Assembly (NCBI GenBank): GCA_028622995.1
Contig: JAJQJQ010000058.1
Span: forward strand, 620,001 to 684,000
Length of the DNA stretch: 64,000 bases
Source of the DNA: Panagrolaimus kolymaensis
Taxonomy: Eukaryota; Nematoda; Chromadorea; Rhabditida; Panagrolaimidae
Direction of reading: 5' to 3'
Below the pieces are notes generated by a model. That model was not told where the DNA came from and searched no databases. It saw only the letters and a program-made list of their open reading frames with translations. A program made the position numbers and the translations under genes. The number at the start of each line of letters is the position of its first letter. The stretch's first letter is position 1. Below, one piece after another: positions 33,300 to 45,782 of this stretch.

Positions 33300-35067
33300 G
33301 TGGATCCTGTGCCACTGGTTCCTCTAAACACATAAAAATTTATGGGAGGTTCCCATCCTATTAAAGTGGTTAGTAACTATCTCAAATATACTTATATATC
33401 ATTATTTAATGCTATTTATCATAATATCTTGGCTTTTTAACGATTAATTAGCATAATTTAAAGTTTTTCGCGAAAATCACAGTATTTTGACTAAAACTTT
33501 TTTTCCATCCAATGGTTTAACTATGAACTTTTGTAACGACATGTAAAAATATATATGGAATTTGATTTTCCTTGCCGTTTTTCCAATAAAACCTCTGGGT
33601 ATTTCAAAATCTTCTGCACAAAATTATTTTAAGGTCCAATTTTTTTTTTCAAAAAATCAATGAAAATTTTTTGCAACATGCATTTTCCCTTCGTTTGTCG
33701 CATTTGCTCAGTGGTGGAAGGCGGTGGATTGATAGGTGGAAGAAAGTTCGAAACATAGGAGATGTAAATTATTTTTTTGAATTTCTTTAACTATAAAATG
33801 GAGGGGAATATTATAATTAATTATAAAAATAATTTTTGGGTATATTTGGTTAATAAATATATGGATAATTATGGAAAATTAGCATATTTTTTATATTTTT
33901 GACCCCAAACAATTATAAAACAATGAAAATTATTTTTAAAAGGGTTTTAAATAAATTTTTGCATATTTAATTATTCAAATTTGGTTGAAAAATTTACATA
34001 AATAATTGTTTTACTTACAAAATGGTGGATAAATTTGGATCTTCAAGTGAATTTGGTTAATATTAGAGCAGTTTAGGTAGAGAGCAGAGATGGTTTGTGT
34101 GGATTTTCTCTCATGTTTTGGTGAATTTTTATGGATCTTTTAATTGTTTTTAGTGGATTTTCATGGATCTTTTGGTGGATATTAGAAGAGCTTCGGGTGG
34201 ATATTTGACAAAGGTTGATCGATCTTTTGTTTTATTGATCTTTTGGGAAATGGATGTTTGGATGGATCTTTATATACCTTTTGGTGGATTATGATGGATC
34301 CTCGGGTGGATTTTTTATGGATTTTTGGGTGGATTTTTATCGATCTTTGAGTGGATTTTAAAAGATTTTTGGATGGATTTCAATGGTTTGGGTGGACTTT
34401 AATAGATCTTTTTATTGTATTTGGTGAATTTTAATGGACTTTTGAAGAGCATCAGGATCCACGGGTGGAGAATCTTGGATCTTTTGGTTGATCGATCTTT
34501 GGGTGGATTTTCGATGGTTTTTGTGTTTATGAATTTTGGGTTTATGGATCTGTGAGTGGATTTTTATGGATTTTTACCGTTCTTTCAGTTGATTTAGAAA
34601 AATTCTTGGATTGATTTTGAATGATCCCCGGGTTGATTTTTATGGATCTTCGGGTGGGTTATGATAGATCCTTCCGCGTAATTTGAATGATCCTTGGGTG
34701 AATTTCCATGGATCTTTCAACTGTTTTCGGTGGATTTTCGTGGATATTAGGAGAGCTTCGGGTGGATATTTGACTAAGGTTGATCGATCTTTTTGTTGAT
34801 CGATCTTAGGGTGGATGTATCTTTAGGTGGATTTTTATGGATCTCTTTACTGTTTTGGGTGTATTTCTCGGGATCCTTAAGTGGATGGATCTTTTGGTTG
34901 ATGGATCTTTGTGTTGATTTATCTTTGGGTTGATGGATCTTTGGGTTGATGGAACAAATTCGTCACTTCAAGGGGCGCGAAGCGCCCCTTTCATTCTTTT
35001 ACTATACATGTTTGGTATCAAAATGAAGCGCTCAATTTCCTTTATCTATGTGCCTATATTAATATAC
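33300..35067 (+). repeat. Array unit 10 (class 2 head, tRNA-like class 2)
   Basis: tRNA-like module at 33697-33764. The TGGATC part (34020-34960) ends in only four or five copies of the 16-mer. Hairpin at 34970-34990. Its tail is closely related to units 6 and 19. Confidence 0.8.
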
Positions 35068-36118
35068 GTGGATCCCGTGTCACTGGTTCTATAGTACACA
35101 AGAAAAAAGAGCCATGCCTCCCTTCCCACTTTCTTTAGCAAGCCTATTAAGTTATGTTTTCTGATCATATTAATAAGCATTAAAAATGATTATTATTGGG
35201 CTTTTTATATACTAATTAGTTAATAGTCGATTTTTCATGATTTTTCGCTGTATTTTGACTAAAACTTTTTTTCCAACTAATGCTTTAACTATGAAATTTA
35301 TATACAACTTATAGCACATATTGACGAATATCTTTTTCCTTTTGAAATGATAATTAAAGCATCTGGGAATTTCAGGATTTGCTCAGAAAACTTTTTAGGA
35401 GTGTAAAAATTTTTCAAAACTTTTGTTGAAAATTTTTTTCGCAACCTGCATTTTTCCTTCCCTTGCATGTGTGACGCAATGGTGAAAGGCGGTGGATTTG
35501 CGAATGGAAAAAAGTTCGATTCCTTGGAAGTGATAAAATTTTATGAATATTTTTAACTATAAAATTATGGGGAATATTATTAAAATATTATTAAATAATT
35601 TTTGGGTATCTTAAATATTCATAATTATGGAGAAATTTACATAAAATGTCGATTTTTATACTTTTTTGAATGCAAATAATTATGAATCGTCTGTGTATCG
35701 TTTTAAACGGAGAATTAATAATTTTTGGTATCTTTAATTATGCAAATTTAACTTATAAATTTGCATAATTAATTTATTTTGAGAATTTTACTTTTGCGTG
35801 AATCTAAGGGAATAAAGTTTAACAAAACCCGATAAAGCCATAAAGCTTATAAAAATTTTTAAGTGGATCAATTAAAAAAGAATTTTGAATCTTTTTGTAT
35901 TAGTATGTTGGATCTCCCAGTTACCATTTAATGAATCTTTTGTTGAATTATCATGGATACTTGGATCCTTTATAAAGAGTATTTCACCATTAAAAACCAC
36001 TTCAAGTGGATCGAAGCGCCCCTTTTTTTATTGCAATATTGCATATTTGGTATCAAAATAAAGGGAATTTTAATTAATTTCATATCACGTAGCATATATA
36101 TCTAATGTAAATTGACCC
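35068..36118 (+). repeat. Array unit 11 (class 1 variant head, tRNA-like class 1)
   Basis: Head ATAGTACAC with GCCATGCC. tRNA-like module at 35465-35530. The hairpin at 36004-36024 is the AAGTGG / CCCCTT form. Confidence 0.8.
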
Positions 36119-36499
36119 GTGGATCCACTGGTTCTCTTTACACAAAAAAGTAAGAGGGCTTTCTCCATCCTGATTTTTCCGGCTACGTATATCTCAGTTT
36201 TTTTTACAGATTCTGAATCCGTAGAGTATGGGGATCATTATATAGTCAACAATTATCAAAAAATACCCAAATTTTTTTTTCGACCAAAAATGAGGTTTTT
36301 TGACTAAAACTTTTTTTCCAACTAATGGAATATGGCTGAAACTTCACCTTGCAGAGGTTCAGCATATGGCAAATTTGATTATCCTTTTACTTTTATAATT
36401 AAAGGTGCTGGGCGTCTCATGCATAGCGGCCGAGCATGTTTTTCGATGTCAAAATTTACCAAATTTTCAAAAAAGATTTACAACCTGCGCTTTTCCCTT

Positions 36500-36575
36500 T
36501 GTAGCTTTGGCGCAATGGCGAAGGCGGTTGACTGGCGCATGTAAGAAGAAATGAAAGTTCGAATCCCCGGTAATG
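36500..36575 (+). ncRNA. tRNA-like module, class 3 (representative)
   Basis: A-box TGGCGCAATGG (36508-36518) fits the Pol III consensus TRGYNNARNGG. It is followed by AAGGCGGTTGACT, the layout of a tRNA-Ser/Leu D-arm. B-box AGTTCGAATCC (36556-36566) matches GGTTCGANTCC at 10 of 11. A-to-B spacing is about 50 bases. No convincing acceptor or anticodon stem, so not a functional tRNA gene. Related copies at 42263-42340 and 46170-46240. Confidence 0.65.
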
Positions 36576-36720
36576 TAAATACGTGAAATTAAGGGTTTCT
36601 AATTATAAAATAAAGGTGGATATTTTTAAAATAATTTTGCTAATTTTTCAAAACATTTTTGATGGCAAATATATCCAAAACAAGGAAAATTTTCATATTT
36701 TTAGGAAAATGTTAAAATTA

Positions 36721-36966
36721 AAGGGAGTGTCCCAAACGATGAGAAAACCCTTACAGCGGGTGTTCCTAGCCCGAAAGTTTTTCTTCACTGTCTCAAAGTC
36801 TAACAAAGTTTTACAAAGTTTTTTCAAAAGTTTACGAAATTTTCTCTAAATGCTACAAAAAGCTACAAAAATTCGTAGCACTTTGTAAGCTTTTGAGACA
36901 ATGAAACTTTCGGGCTAGGAACACCCGTCGTAGTAAAATTATTCTCATCGTTTGGGACACTCCCTT
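36721..36966. mobile_element. Mariner-like MITE, 246 bp, inside array unit 12
   Basis: Terminal inverted repeats AAGGGAGTGTCCCAAACGAT and its complement, flanked on both sides by TA (36719-36720 and 36967-36968), the target duplication of Tc1/mariner. Inner inverted blocks include GGGTGTTCCTAGCCCGAAAG. The centre is TTACAAAG-rich. No transposase. Present in one unit only, so it arrived after the unit formed. Confidence 0.85.
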
Positions 36967-37330
36967 TAAGGGAATTTAATTATGGGATTGAGAGAAATAT
37001 TATTTTAGTTAATTATGCTAATTTTTTAAAAGATTTTAAAAGTAATAAATGTGGATATCTTTTAAAAATTTGCATACTTTAAGGGAAAAACAAGGAATTA
37101 ACCGTGGATATTTAATTAGGTGGATTTTATTGGATCGATTGGTGGATATCTTTTTATGCTTGGGTGGATATTTATGGGGAAACTAATTATATTGAACTCC
37201 ATTTCCATCTTCATGGGCGCGTAGCGCCCCTTTTTTAAATCATGGTAGGGGATGGCATGTTTGATATCGAAATAAAGAGAATTTTCACCATTTTTTTTAT
37301 CTTTAATATTTATAAACCCCCTTTTTATTT

Positions 37331-38740
37331 GTGGATCCACTGGTTCCTCTAAACACAGAAAAATTTATGGGAGGTTCCCATCCTATTAAAGTGGTTAGTA
37401 ACTATTTCAAAACTAATTATATATCATTATTTAATGCTATTTATCATAATATCTTGGCTTTTTAACGATTAATTAGCATAATTTAAAGTTTTTCGCGAAA
37501 ATCACAGTTTTTTGACTAAAACTTTTTTTCCATTCAATGGTTTAACTATGAAACTAGGAGGTGCAGAACTTCAGAATATGACAAATTTGATTTTCCTTTT
37601 TATATTTTAACTAAAGTTATTGGGCTTAGAGAAAAGTTGGCCCCGTTTGCATTATTAAGGTACCATTTTTTTTTTTCAAAAATCGATGAAAAAATTTTGC
37701 AACATGCATTTTCCCTTCCTTTGTCGCACTTGCTCAGTGGTGGAAGGCGGTGTATTGAAAGGTTGATGGAAGTTCGAAACCGCGGAGATGTAAATAATTT
37801 TTTTGAATATCTTTAACTATAAAATGGAGGGAAATATTATTAAAATAATTTATGCTAATTTTATAACATAATTAGAATAATAAAAAAGCGATATTTATCG
37901 AAAAATTAGCATATTTTTAATGTTTTTGACCAAATTTGGGGTAATGTATCTTTGGTTGATCGATCTTTTGGTGGATTTTCGATGGTTTTTGTGTTTATGG
38001 ATTTTGGGTTTATGGATCTGTGAGTGGATTTTTATGGATTTTTACCGTTCTTTGAGTGGATTTAGAAAAATTCTTGGATTGATTTTGAATGATCCACGGG
38101 TTGATTTTTATGGATCTTCGGGTGGGTTATGATAGATCCTTCCGCGGAATTTGAATGATCCTTGGGTGAATTTCCATGGATCTTTCAACTGTTTTCGGTG
38201 GATTTTCGTGGATATTTTGGTGGATATTAGGAGAGCTTCGGGTGGATATTTGACTAAGGTAGATCGAACTTTTGGTTGATCGATCTTAGGGTGGATGTAT
38301 CTTTATGTGGATTTTTATGGATCTCTTTACTGTTTTGGGTGGATTTCTCGGTATCTTTGGGTTGATGGATCTTTGGGTTGATGGATCTTTGGGTTGATGG
38401 ATCTTTGGGTTGATGGATCTTTGGGTTGATGGATCTTTGGGTTGATGGATCTTTGGGTGGATTTCTCGGTATCCTTGGGTTGATAGATCTTTGGGTTGAT
38501 GGATCCTTGGGTTGATAGATCTTTGGGTTGATGGATCTTTGGGTTGATAGATCTTTGGGTTGATGGATCTTTGGGTTTATGGATCTTTGGGTTGATGGAT
38601 CTTTGGGTGGATGGATGATAACTTCCACTTCAAGGGGCGCGAAGCGCCCCTTTTTTCATTCTCCTTACTACATATTTGGTATCAAAATGAAGAGCTCATT
38701 CTTATCTATTTTAATTTATATTTTTTTTTTAAAAACATAT
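37331..38740 (+). repeat. Array unit 13 (class 2 head, tRNA-like class 2, interrupted minisatellite)
   Basis: tRNA-like module at 37720-37790. A shortened TGGATC part starts abruptly near 37935 in the middle of the unit 6 sequence. The 16-mer array (38346-38600) is interrupted by a repeated GGATTTCTCGGTATC block. Canonical hairpin at 38632-38652. Confidence 0.82.
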
Positions 38741-39793
38741 GTGGATCCCGTGTCACTGGTTCCCCAGTACACATAAAAAAAGAGGGGTGCTTCCCTTCCT
38801 ACTTTTTTCAGCAAGTTTATCTTTTTATGTTTTCTGATCATATTAATAAGGGTTAAAAATGATTATTTCATGGCTTTCAACCCTTTAATTAGTTAATAAC
38901 TCATTTTTCATGATTTTTCACGGTTTTTTGACTAAAACTTTTTTTCCAATATATTGTTTAACTATGAGATTCGAACTCGACGTATTTCAATATATATCGA
39001 ATTTGTTTTTCCTTTTCGATTGTTGATTTATAAGCTATAAATAGTTTAAATGGTCCACGAACTCCATTTTTTTGATGTAATTTTTTTTTCAAAACTTTTG
39101 TTGAAAATTTTTTCGCAACCTGCATTTTTCCTTCCCTTGCATGTGTGACGCAATGGTGAAAGGCGAAAGATTTGCAAATGGAAAAAAGTTCGATTCCTTG
39201 GAGGTGATAAAAAATTTTTGAATATGTTTATTTATGAAATGGAAGGGAATATTATTAAAATAATTTATGCAAATTAATGGGTATTATAAAAAAACATAAT
39301 TATCAGAAAATTTGCATAAATGTCGATTTCTATGGTTTTTTTAATGCAATTAATTATGAATCTTTTGTGAATCATTAAAAATGGGGAAATAGTAATTTTT
39401 TAGATGTTTAAATATGCAAATTTATCATGAAATTTGCATAATTAATTAATATTGAGAATTTTACTTTTGCGTGAATCTATCTAAGGGAATAAAGTTTAAC
39501 AAAACCCGATAAAGCCATAAAGCTTATAAAAAAATTTTAAGTGGATCAAATAAAAATGAGTGTTGAATCTTTTTGCATTTGTTGGTTGGATCTCCCCAGT
39601 TACCATTTATTGGATCTATTGGTGGATTATCATGGATCCTTGGATCATTAATAAGAAGAGGAGGATCACTTAAGCCATATCAAGGGGCGCTTCGCGCCCC
39701 TTTTTTTTAAATTTTTCTTATGTCGTATTTGGTATCAAATTAAAGGGAATTTTTTTTATTGTTACGGTATACCTATCTAATGTTAATTAACCC
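38741..39793 (+). repeat. Array unit 14 (class 1 head, tRNA-like class 1)
   Basis: tRNA-like module at 39137-39203 with a changed D-arm (AAAGGCGAAAGATTTG). In the hairpin at 39682-39702 the loop is TTC instead of GAA while the stem is kept. Confidence 0.8.
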
Positions 39794-40963
39794 GTGGATC
39801 CACTGTTCCCCAGTACACATAAAAAAAGAGGGGTGCTTCCCTTCCCTATTTTTTTAGTTAGTTTAACTTTTTATGTTTTCTAATCATATTAATAAGCATT
39901 AAAAATCATTATTATTGTGCTTTTTATATACTAATTAGTTAATAACTCATTTTTCATGTTTTTTCACTGTTTTTTGACTAAAACTTTTTTTCCAACTAAA
40001 TGTTTAACTATGAAACTTCAACTTGGACGTTTTCATATAATAATGAATCTGATTTTCCTTTTAGTTTGTTAATTTATAAGCTATAAATAGAGGAAATGGT
40101 ACGAGCAATACCTTTTTTGTAGTGTAAAAATTTTTTCAAAACTTTCAGCAAAAAAAATTTTCGCAACCTGCAAATTTTTCTCAAAGGAAAGGGAAACAAA
40201 TTTCTCTCATCCTCTGCCATACAATTTTGAATCATTTTTTACTTCCTTAATTTTTCTCTATAAAAACTTTGAAAATGTTTACCATTAATTTCCAAATTTT
40301 ATTAGCTTATTTTTTATACAAATTATCGACTCATTTTTTAAATAAAGCATTTTTCCCCAATTTTTTTGAGATCCTTTTTTTTAATCAAACCAAATTTTTT
40401 TTTTACCAAATATTTACCCAAATTTTGAATTAGCAATTCTCTTGAAAGAATTTGTTTGTTTTTTAAAAGTTTTGCGCATATCTTCAAAGTTCTACAAATC
40501 CCGATAAAGCCATGAAGCTTGCAAAAATTTTTAAGTGGATCATTTAAAAATCAATGGTGTATCTTTTTGAGGGTTCAGAAGGAAGCTATTTAAGGATTAT
40601 TATTGGTGGATTTTTGTGAAAGCTTGGGTGGATTTTATTTCCTTTAGAAAAATTTTGTATAGTTTTCGTGTGATAAATTATGAACATAAAGATGGATCAT
40701 TGAGAGGCAAATAAGTTATCGTTTTATTTTTGAAACCATTATCATAGCATTAGTTTGTTGGATCTCCCCTGTTACCATTTAATGGAACCTTTTGGTGAAT
40801 TATCATGGATCCTTGGATCATTAAGAAAGTGAGTAGGATCACTTATGGCATATCAGGGGTTGCGAAGCGCCCCTTTTTTTTAAATTTTTTTTTGTCGCGT
40901 TTGGTATCAAATCATTGAACTTTATTTATTGTTATGGCATACCTATTTTAATGTAATTGACCC
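39794..40963 (+). repeat. Array unit 15 (class 1 head, alternative module)
   Basis: Alternative module near 40160-40235. The hairpin at 40855-40874 is weakened (GGGGTTGCGAAGCGCCCC). Confidence 0.78.
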
Positions 40964-41885
40964 GTGGATCCACTGGTTCTATAGTACACATAAAAAAACA
41001 GGGGTGCTTCCCTTCCTACTTTCTTTAGCAAGCCTATTAAGTTATGTTTTCTAGCATAATTATTAAGCATTAAAAATGATTATTATTGGGCTTTTTATAT
41101 ACTAATTAGTTAATAACTCATTTTTCATGTTTTTTCACGGTTTTTTGACTAAAACTTTTTTTCCAACTTAATGTTTAACTATGAGATTCGAACTCGACGT
41201 ATTTCAATATATATCGAGTATCTTTTTCCTTTTAGAATGTTAATAAATAAGCTATAAATAGAGCAAACCGTCCGGCAGTTCGTTTTTTTTGATGGTAAAA
41301 ATTTTTTCAAAACTTTCGATGAAAAAATTTTTCGCAACCTGCAAATTTTTTTCAAAGGAAAGGGAAGCAAATTTCTCTCATCCTCTGCCATACAATTTTG
41401 AATCATTTTTTACTTCCGTAATTTTTCTCTATAAAAGCTTCGAAAATGTTTAGCATCAATTTTAAAATTTTATTAGCATTTTTTTTACGAATTATCGTCT
41501 CCTTTTTAAATAAAACGATTTCCCCCTATTTTTTGAAAAACTTTTGAGTAAACCAAATATTTTTTTCACCAAATCTTACCCAAATTTTGAATTAGCAATT
41601 CTCTTGAAAGAATTTGTTAGTTTTTCAAAACCCGATAAAGCCATGAAGCGTATTAAAATTTTTTAATGGATCCTTTAAAAATAATTGGTGTATCTTTTTA
41701 AAAATTTATAATGATTTTATTTATGGACATTATTGGTGGATCATTAAGAAAGAAGTGTGGATCACTAATACAACATTAATGGGCGCGAAGCTCCCCTTTT
41801 TAATATTTCTTATGTCGTATTTGGTATCAAATTAAAAAAAATTATTTTTATTGTTATGGCATACCTATTTAATGTTAATTGACCC
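40964..41885 (+). repeat. Array unit 16 (class 1 variant head, alternative module)
   Basis: Head ATAGTACAC. Alternative module near 41335-41405. The hairpin at 41781-41796 has one mismatch (GGGCGCGAAGCTCCCC). From about 41145 to 41770 it is nearly identical to unit 18. Confidence 0.78.
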
Positions 41886-42820
41886 GTGGATCCACTGGTT
41901 CACAATACACAACAAAATAAGCTAGGTTTCTCCATCCTGATTTTTCCCACTTCATATATCTCAATTTTTTTTACAGATTCTGAATCCGTAGCATATAGGG
42001 ATCATTTTCCAGTCAACAATTTTCTAAAAATATGCAAATTTTTTTTGACCAAAAAAACAGGTTTTTTGACTAAAACTATTTCAAAAATCTTTTCAAAATT
42101 GCTAAATCTCGAACTCGAACCAGTTCGATATATGAGGAATTTGATTTTCCTTATGAAATGTTAATAAAAGCTTCCAGGAATTTCAAAAAATCCAGAAAAT
42201 ACTTTTTTTAGCTGCCATTTTTTTCCAAATTTTCAAAAAAATTTGCAACCTGCGCTTTTCCCTTTGTCACTTTGGCGCAATGGTGAAGCCCAAGGACTGG
42301 CAAAAGAAGGAAAGTAAGAAAGTTCGAATACCCGGTGATGTTAAAAACTGAAATTTAGGATTTTTAATTATAAAATTAATGTGGATATTATTAAAATAAT
42401 ATATGCTAATTTATCAAGACATTTTTGAAGGCAAATAAGGGATAATTAAGGGAAAATTGCATATTTTAAGAAAATTAAAGGAAATAATGGGTATTTAATT
42501 ATGGAATCGAGGGCAATATTATTATAATTAATTATGCTAATTTTTAAAAACATTTTGGAAGTAATAAATGTGGGTATTTTAGAAAAATCTGCATATTTTA
42601 AGGGAAAAGCAAGAAATTAAGCGTGGATATTTAGTGGATTTTGAATGCTCTTCGGGTGGATATTAGAGAATGTTTAGGTGGATATCTGTGGATCATTTCC
42701 ATATCAAAGTGCGCGTAGCGCCCCTTTTTTTCAAATACGATAGGATATGTTTGATATCAAAATAAAGAGAATTTTGTTTATTTTAATATAATTAATTATT
42801 TATTAGCCCCCATTTAATTT
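41886..42820 (+). repeat. Array unit 17 (class 3 head, tRNA-like class 3)
   Basis: A diverged class 3 head (CACAATACACAAC). tRNA-like module at 42263-42340 with A-box TGGCGCAATGG preserved. The hairpin at 42706-42724 has loop GTA and a shortened stem. Confidence 0.78.
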
Positions 42821-43751
42821 GTGGATCCACTGGTTCCCCAGTACACATAAAAAAAGAGGGGTGCTTCCCTTCCCTATTTTTTTAGTTAGTTTAACTTTTT
42901 ATGTTTTCTAATCATATTAATAAGCATTAAAAATCATTATTATTGTGCTTTTTATATACTAATTAGTTAATAACTCATTTTTCATGTTTTTTCACTGTTT
43001 TTTGACTAAAACTTTTTTTCCAACTTAATGTTTAACTATGAGATTCGAACTCGACGTATTTCAATATATATCGAGTATCTTTTTCCTTTTAGAATGTTAA
43101 TAAATAAGCTATAAATAGAGCAAACCGTCCGGCAGTTCGTTTTTTTTGATGGTAAAAATTTTTTCAAAACTTTCGATGAAAAACTTTTTCGCAACCTGCA
43201 AATTTTTTTCAAAGGAAAGGGAAGCAAATTTCTCTCATCCTCTGCCATACAATTTTGAATCATTTTTATTTTCCGTCGTATTTTACTAGAAAAGCTTTGA
43301 AAATGTTTAACATCAATTTCAAAAATTTTAATAACATTTTTTATCCAAATTATCGACTCATTTTTTAAATAAAGCATTTTTCCCCAATTTTTTTGAGATC
43401 CTATTTTTGAGTAAACCAAATATTTTTTTCACCAAATCTTTATCTAAATTTTGAATTAGCAATTCTCTTGAAAGAATTTGTTAGTTTTTCAAAACCCGAT
43501 AAAGCCATGAAGCGTATTAAAATTTTTTAATGGATCCTTTAAAAATAATTGGTGTATCTTTTTGAAAATTTATAATTATTTTATTTATGGACATTATTGG
43601 TGGATCATTAAGAAAGAAGTGTGGATCACTAATACCCTTTCAAGTAACGCAAAGCGCCCCTTTTTTTATTTTTCTTATGTCGTATTGGGTATCAAATTAA
43701 AGGAATTATTTTTTTATTGTTATGGTATACCTATCTAATGTTAATTGACCC
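42821..43751 (+). repeat. Array unit 18 (class 1 head, alternative module)
   Basis: The head of the common class 1 is joined to a middle and tail matching unit 16, with a decayed hairpin at 43642-43662 (AAGTAACGCAAAGCGCCCC). Confidence 0.78.
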
Positions 43752-45782
43752 GTGGATCCACTGGTTCCTCTAAACACAGAAAAATTTATGGGAGGTTCCC
43801 ATCCTATTAAAGTGGTTAGTAACTATCTTAAAACTAATAATATATCATTATTTAATGCTATTTATCATAATATCTTGGCTTTTTAACAATTAATTAGCAT
43901 AATTTAAAGTTTTTCGCGAAAATCTCAGTTTTTTGACTAAAACTTTTTTTCCATCCAATGGTTTAACTATGAACTTTTGTAACGACATGTAAAAATATAT
44001 ATGGAATTTGATTTTCCTTGCCGTTTTTCCAATAAAGCCTCTGGGTATTTCAAAATCTTCTGCACAAAATTATTTTAAGGTCCAATTTTTTTTTTCAAAA
44101 AATCAATGAAAATTTTTTGCAACATGCATTTTCTCTTCCTTTGTCGCATTTGCTCAGTGGTGGAAGGCGGTGAACTTGCGAATGGATGAAAGTTCGAAAC
44201 CTCTGCGATGTAAATAATTTTTTTGAATTTCTTTAACTATAAAATGGAGGGGAATATTATAATTAATTATAAAAATAATTTTTGGGTATATTTGGTTAAT
44301 AAATATAAGGATAATTATGGAAAATTAGCATATTTTTTATATTTTTGACCCCAAACAATTATAAAACAATGGAAATTATTTTTAAAAGGGTTTTAAATAA
44401 ATTTTTGCATATTTATTTATGCAAAATATCGAAAATTTTGCATAATTATTTTTGTTTTACTTATAAAATGGTGGATAAATTTGGATATTCAAGTGAATTA
44501 AGGTTGATATTAGAGGAGTTTAGGTGGATATTTGAGAAAGTTTGTGTGGATTATCTCTCATGTTTTGGTGAATTTTTAATGGATCTTTTAACTGTTTTTG
44601 GTCTATTTTTATGGATCTTTTGGTGGATATTAGAAGAGCTACGGGTGGATATTTGACAAAGGTTGATCGATCTTTTGTTTTATTGATCTTTTGGGAAATG
44701 GATGTTTGGATGGATCTTTATATACCTTTTGGTGGATTATGATGGATCCTCGGGTGGATTTTTTATGGATTTTTGGGTGGATTTTTATCGATCTTTGAGT
44801 GGATTTTAAAAGATTTTTGGATGGATTTCAATGGTTTGGGTGGACTTTAATAGATCTTTTTATTGTATTTGGTGGATTTTAATGGACATTTGAAGAGCTT
44901 CAGGGTCCACGGGTGGAGAATCTTGGATCTTTTGGTTGATCGATCTTTGGGGTAATGTATCTTTGGTTGATCGATCTTTGGGTGGATGGAACTTTTGGTG
45001 GATTTTCGATGGTTTTTGTGTTTATGGATTTTGGGTTTATGGATCTGTGAGTGGATTTTTATGGATTTTTACCGTTCTTTGAGTGGATTTAGAAAAATTC
45101 TTGGATTGATTTTGAATGATCCACGGGTTGATTTTTATGGATCTTCGGGTGGGTTATGATAGATCCTTCCGCGGAATTTGAATGATCCTTGAGTGAATTT
45201 CCATGGATCTTTCAACTGTTTTCGGTGGATTTTCGTGGATATTTTGGTGGATATTAGGAGAGCTTCGGGTGGATATTTGACTAAGGTTGATCGATCTTTT
45301 GGTTGATCGATCTTAGGGTGGATGTATCTTTAGGTGGATTTTTATGGATCTCTTTACTGTTTTGGGTGTATTTCTCGGGATCCTTAAATGGATGGATCCT
45401 TAAGTGGATGGATCTTTGGGTTGATGGATCTTTGGGTTGATGGATCTTTGGGTTGATGGATCTTTGGGTTGATGGATCTTTGGGTTGATGGATCTTTGGG
45501 TTGATGGATCTTTGGGTTGATGGATCTTTGGGTTGATGGATCTTTGGGTTGATGGATCTTTGGGTTGATGGATCTTTGGGTTGATGGATCTTTGGGTTGA
45601 TGGATCTTTGGGTTGATGGATCTTTGGGTTGATGGATCTTTGGGTTGATGGATCTTTGGGTTGATGGAACAAATTCGTCACTTCAAGGGGCGCGAAGCGC
45701 CCCTTTCATTCTTTTACTATAGATGTTTGGTATCAAAATGAAGTGCTCATTCTCCTTTATCTATGTGCCTATATTAATATAC
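43752..45782 (+). repeat. Array unit 19 (near-identical to unit 6)
   Basis: Class 2 head. tRNA-like module at 44140-44210. The TGGATC part and about 16 copies of the 16-mer (45413-45668) lead to a hairpin at 45685-45705. It is 156 bases shorter than unit 6, accounted for by nine fewer 16-mers (144) and one fewer 12-base GGATGGATGTTT. Confidence 0.88.

Larger units (their letters stand above)
36119..37330 (+). repeat. Array unit 12 (class 3 head, tRNA-like class 3, MITE inside)
   Basis: Head CTCTTTACACAAAAAAG with GGGCTTTCTCCATCC. The tRNA-like module at 36500-36575 has the best A and B boxes of the array. It carries a 246 bp mariner-like MITE. The hairpin at 37213-37232 has loop GTA. Confidence 0.82.
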
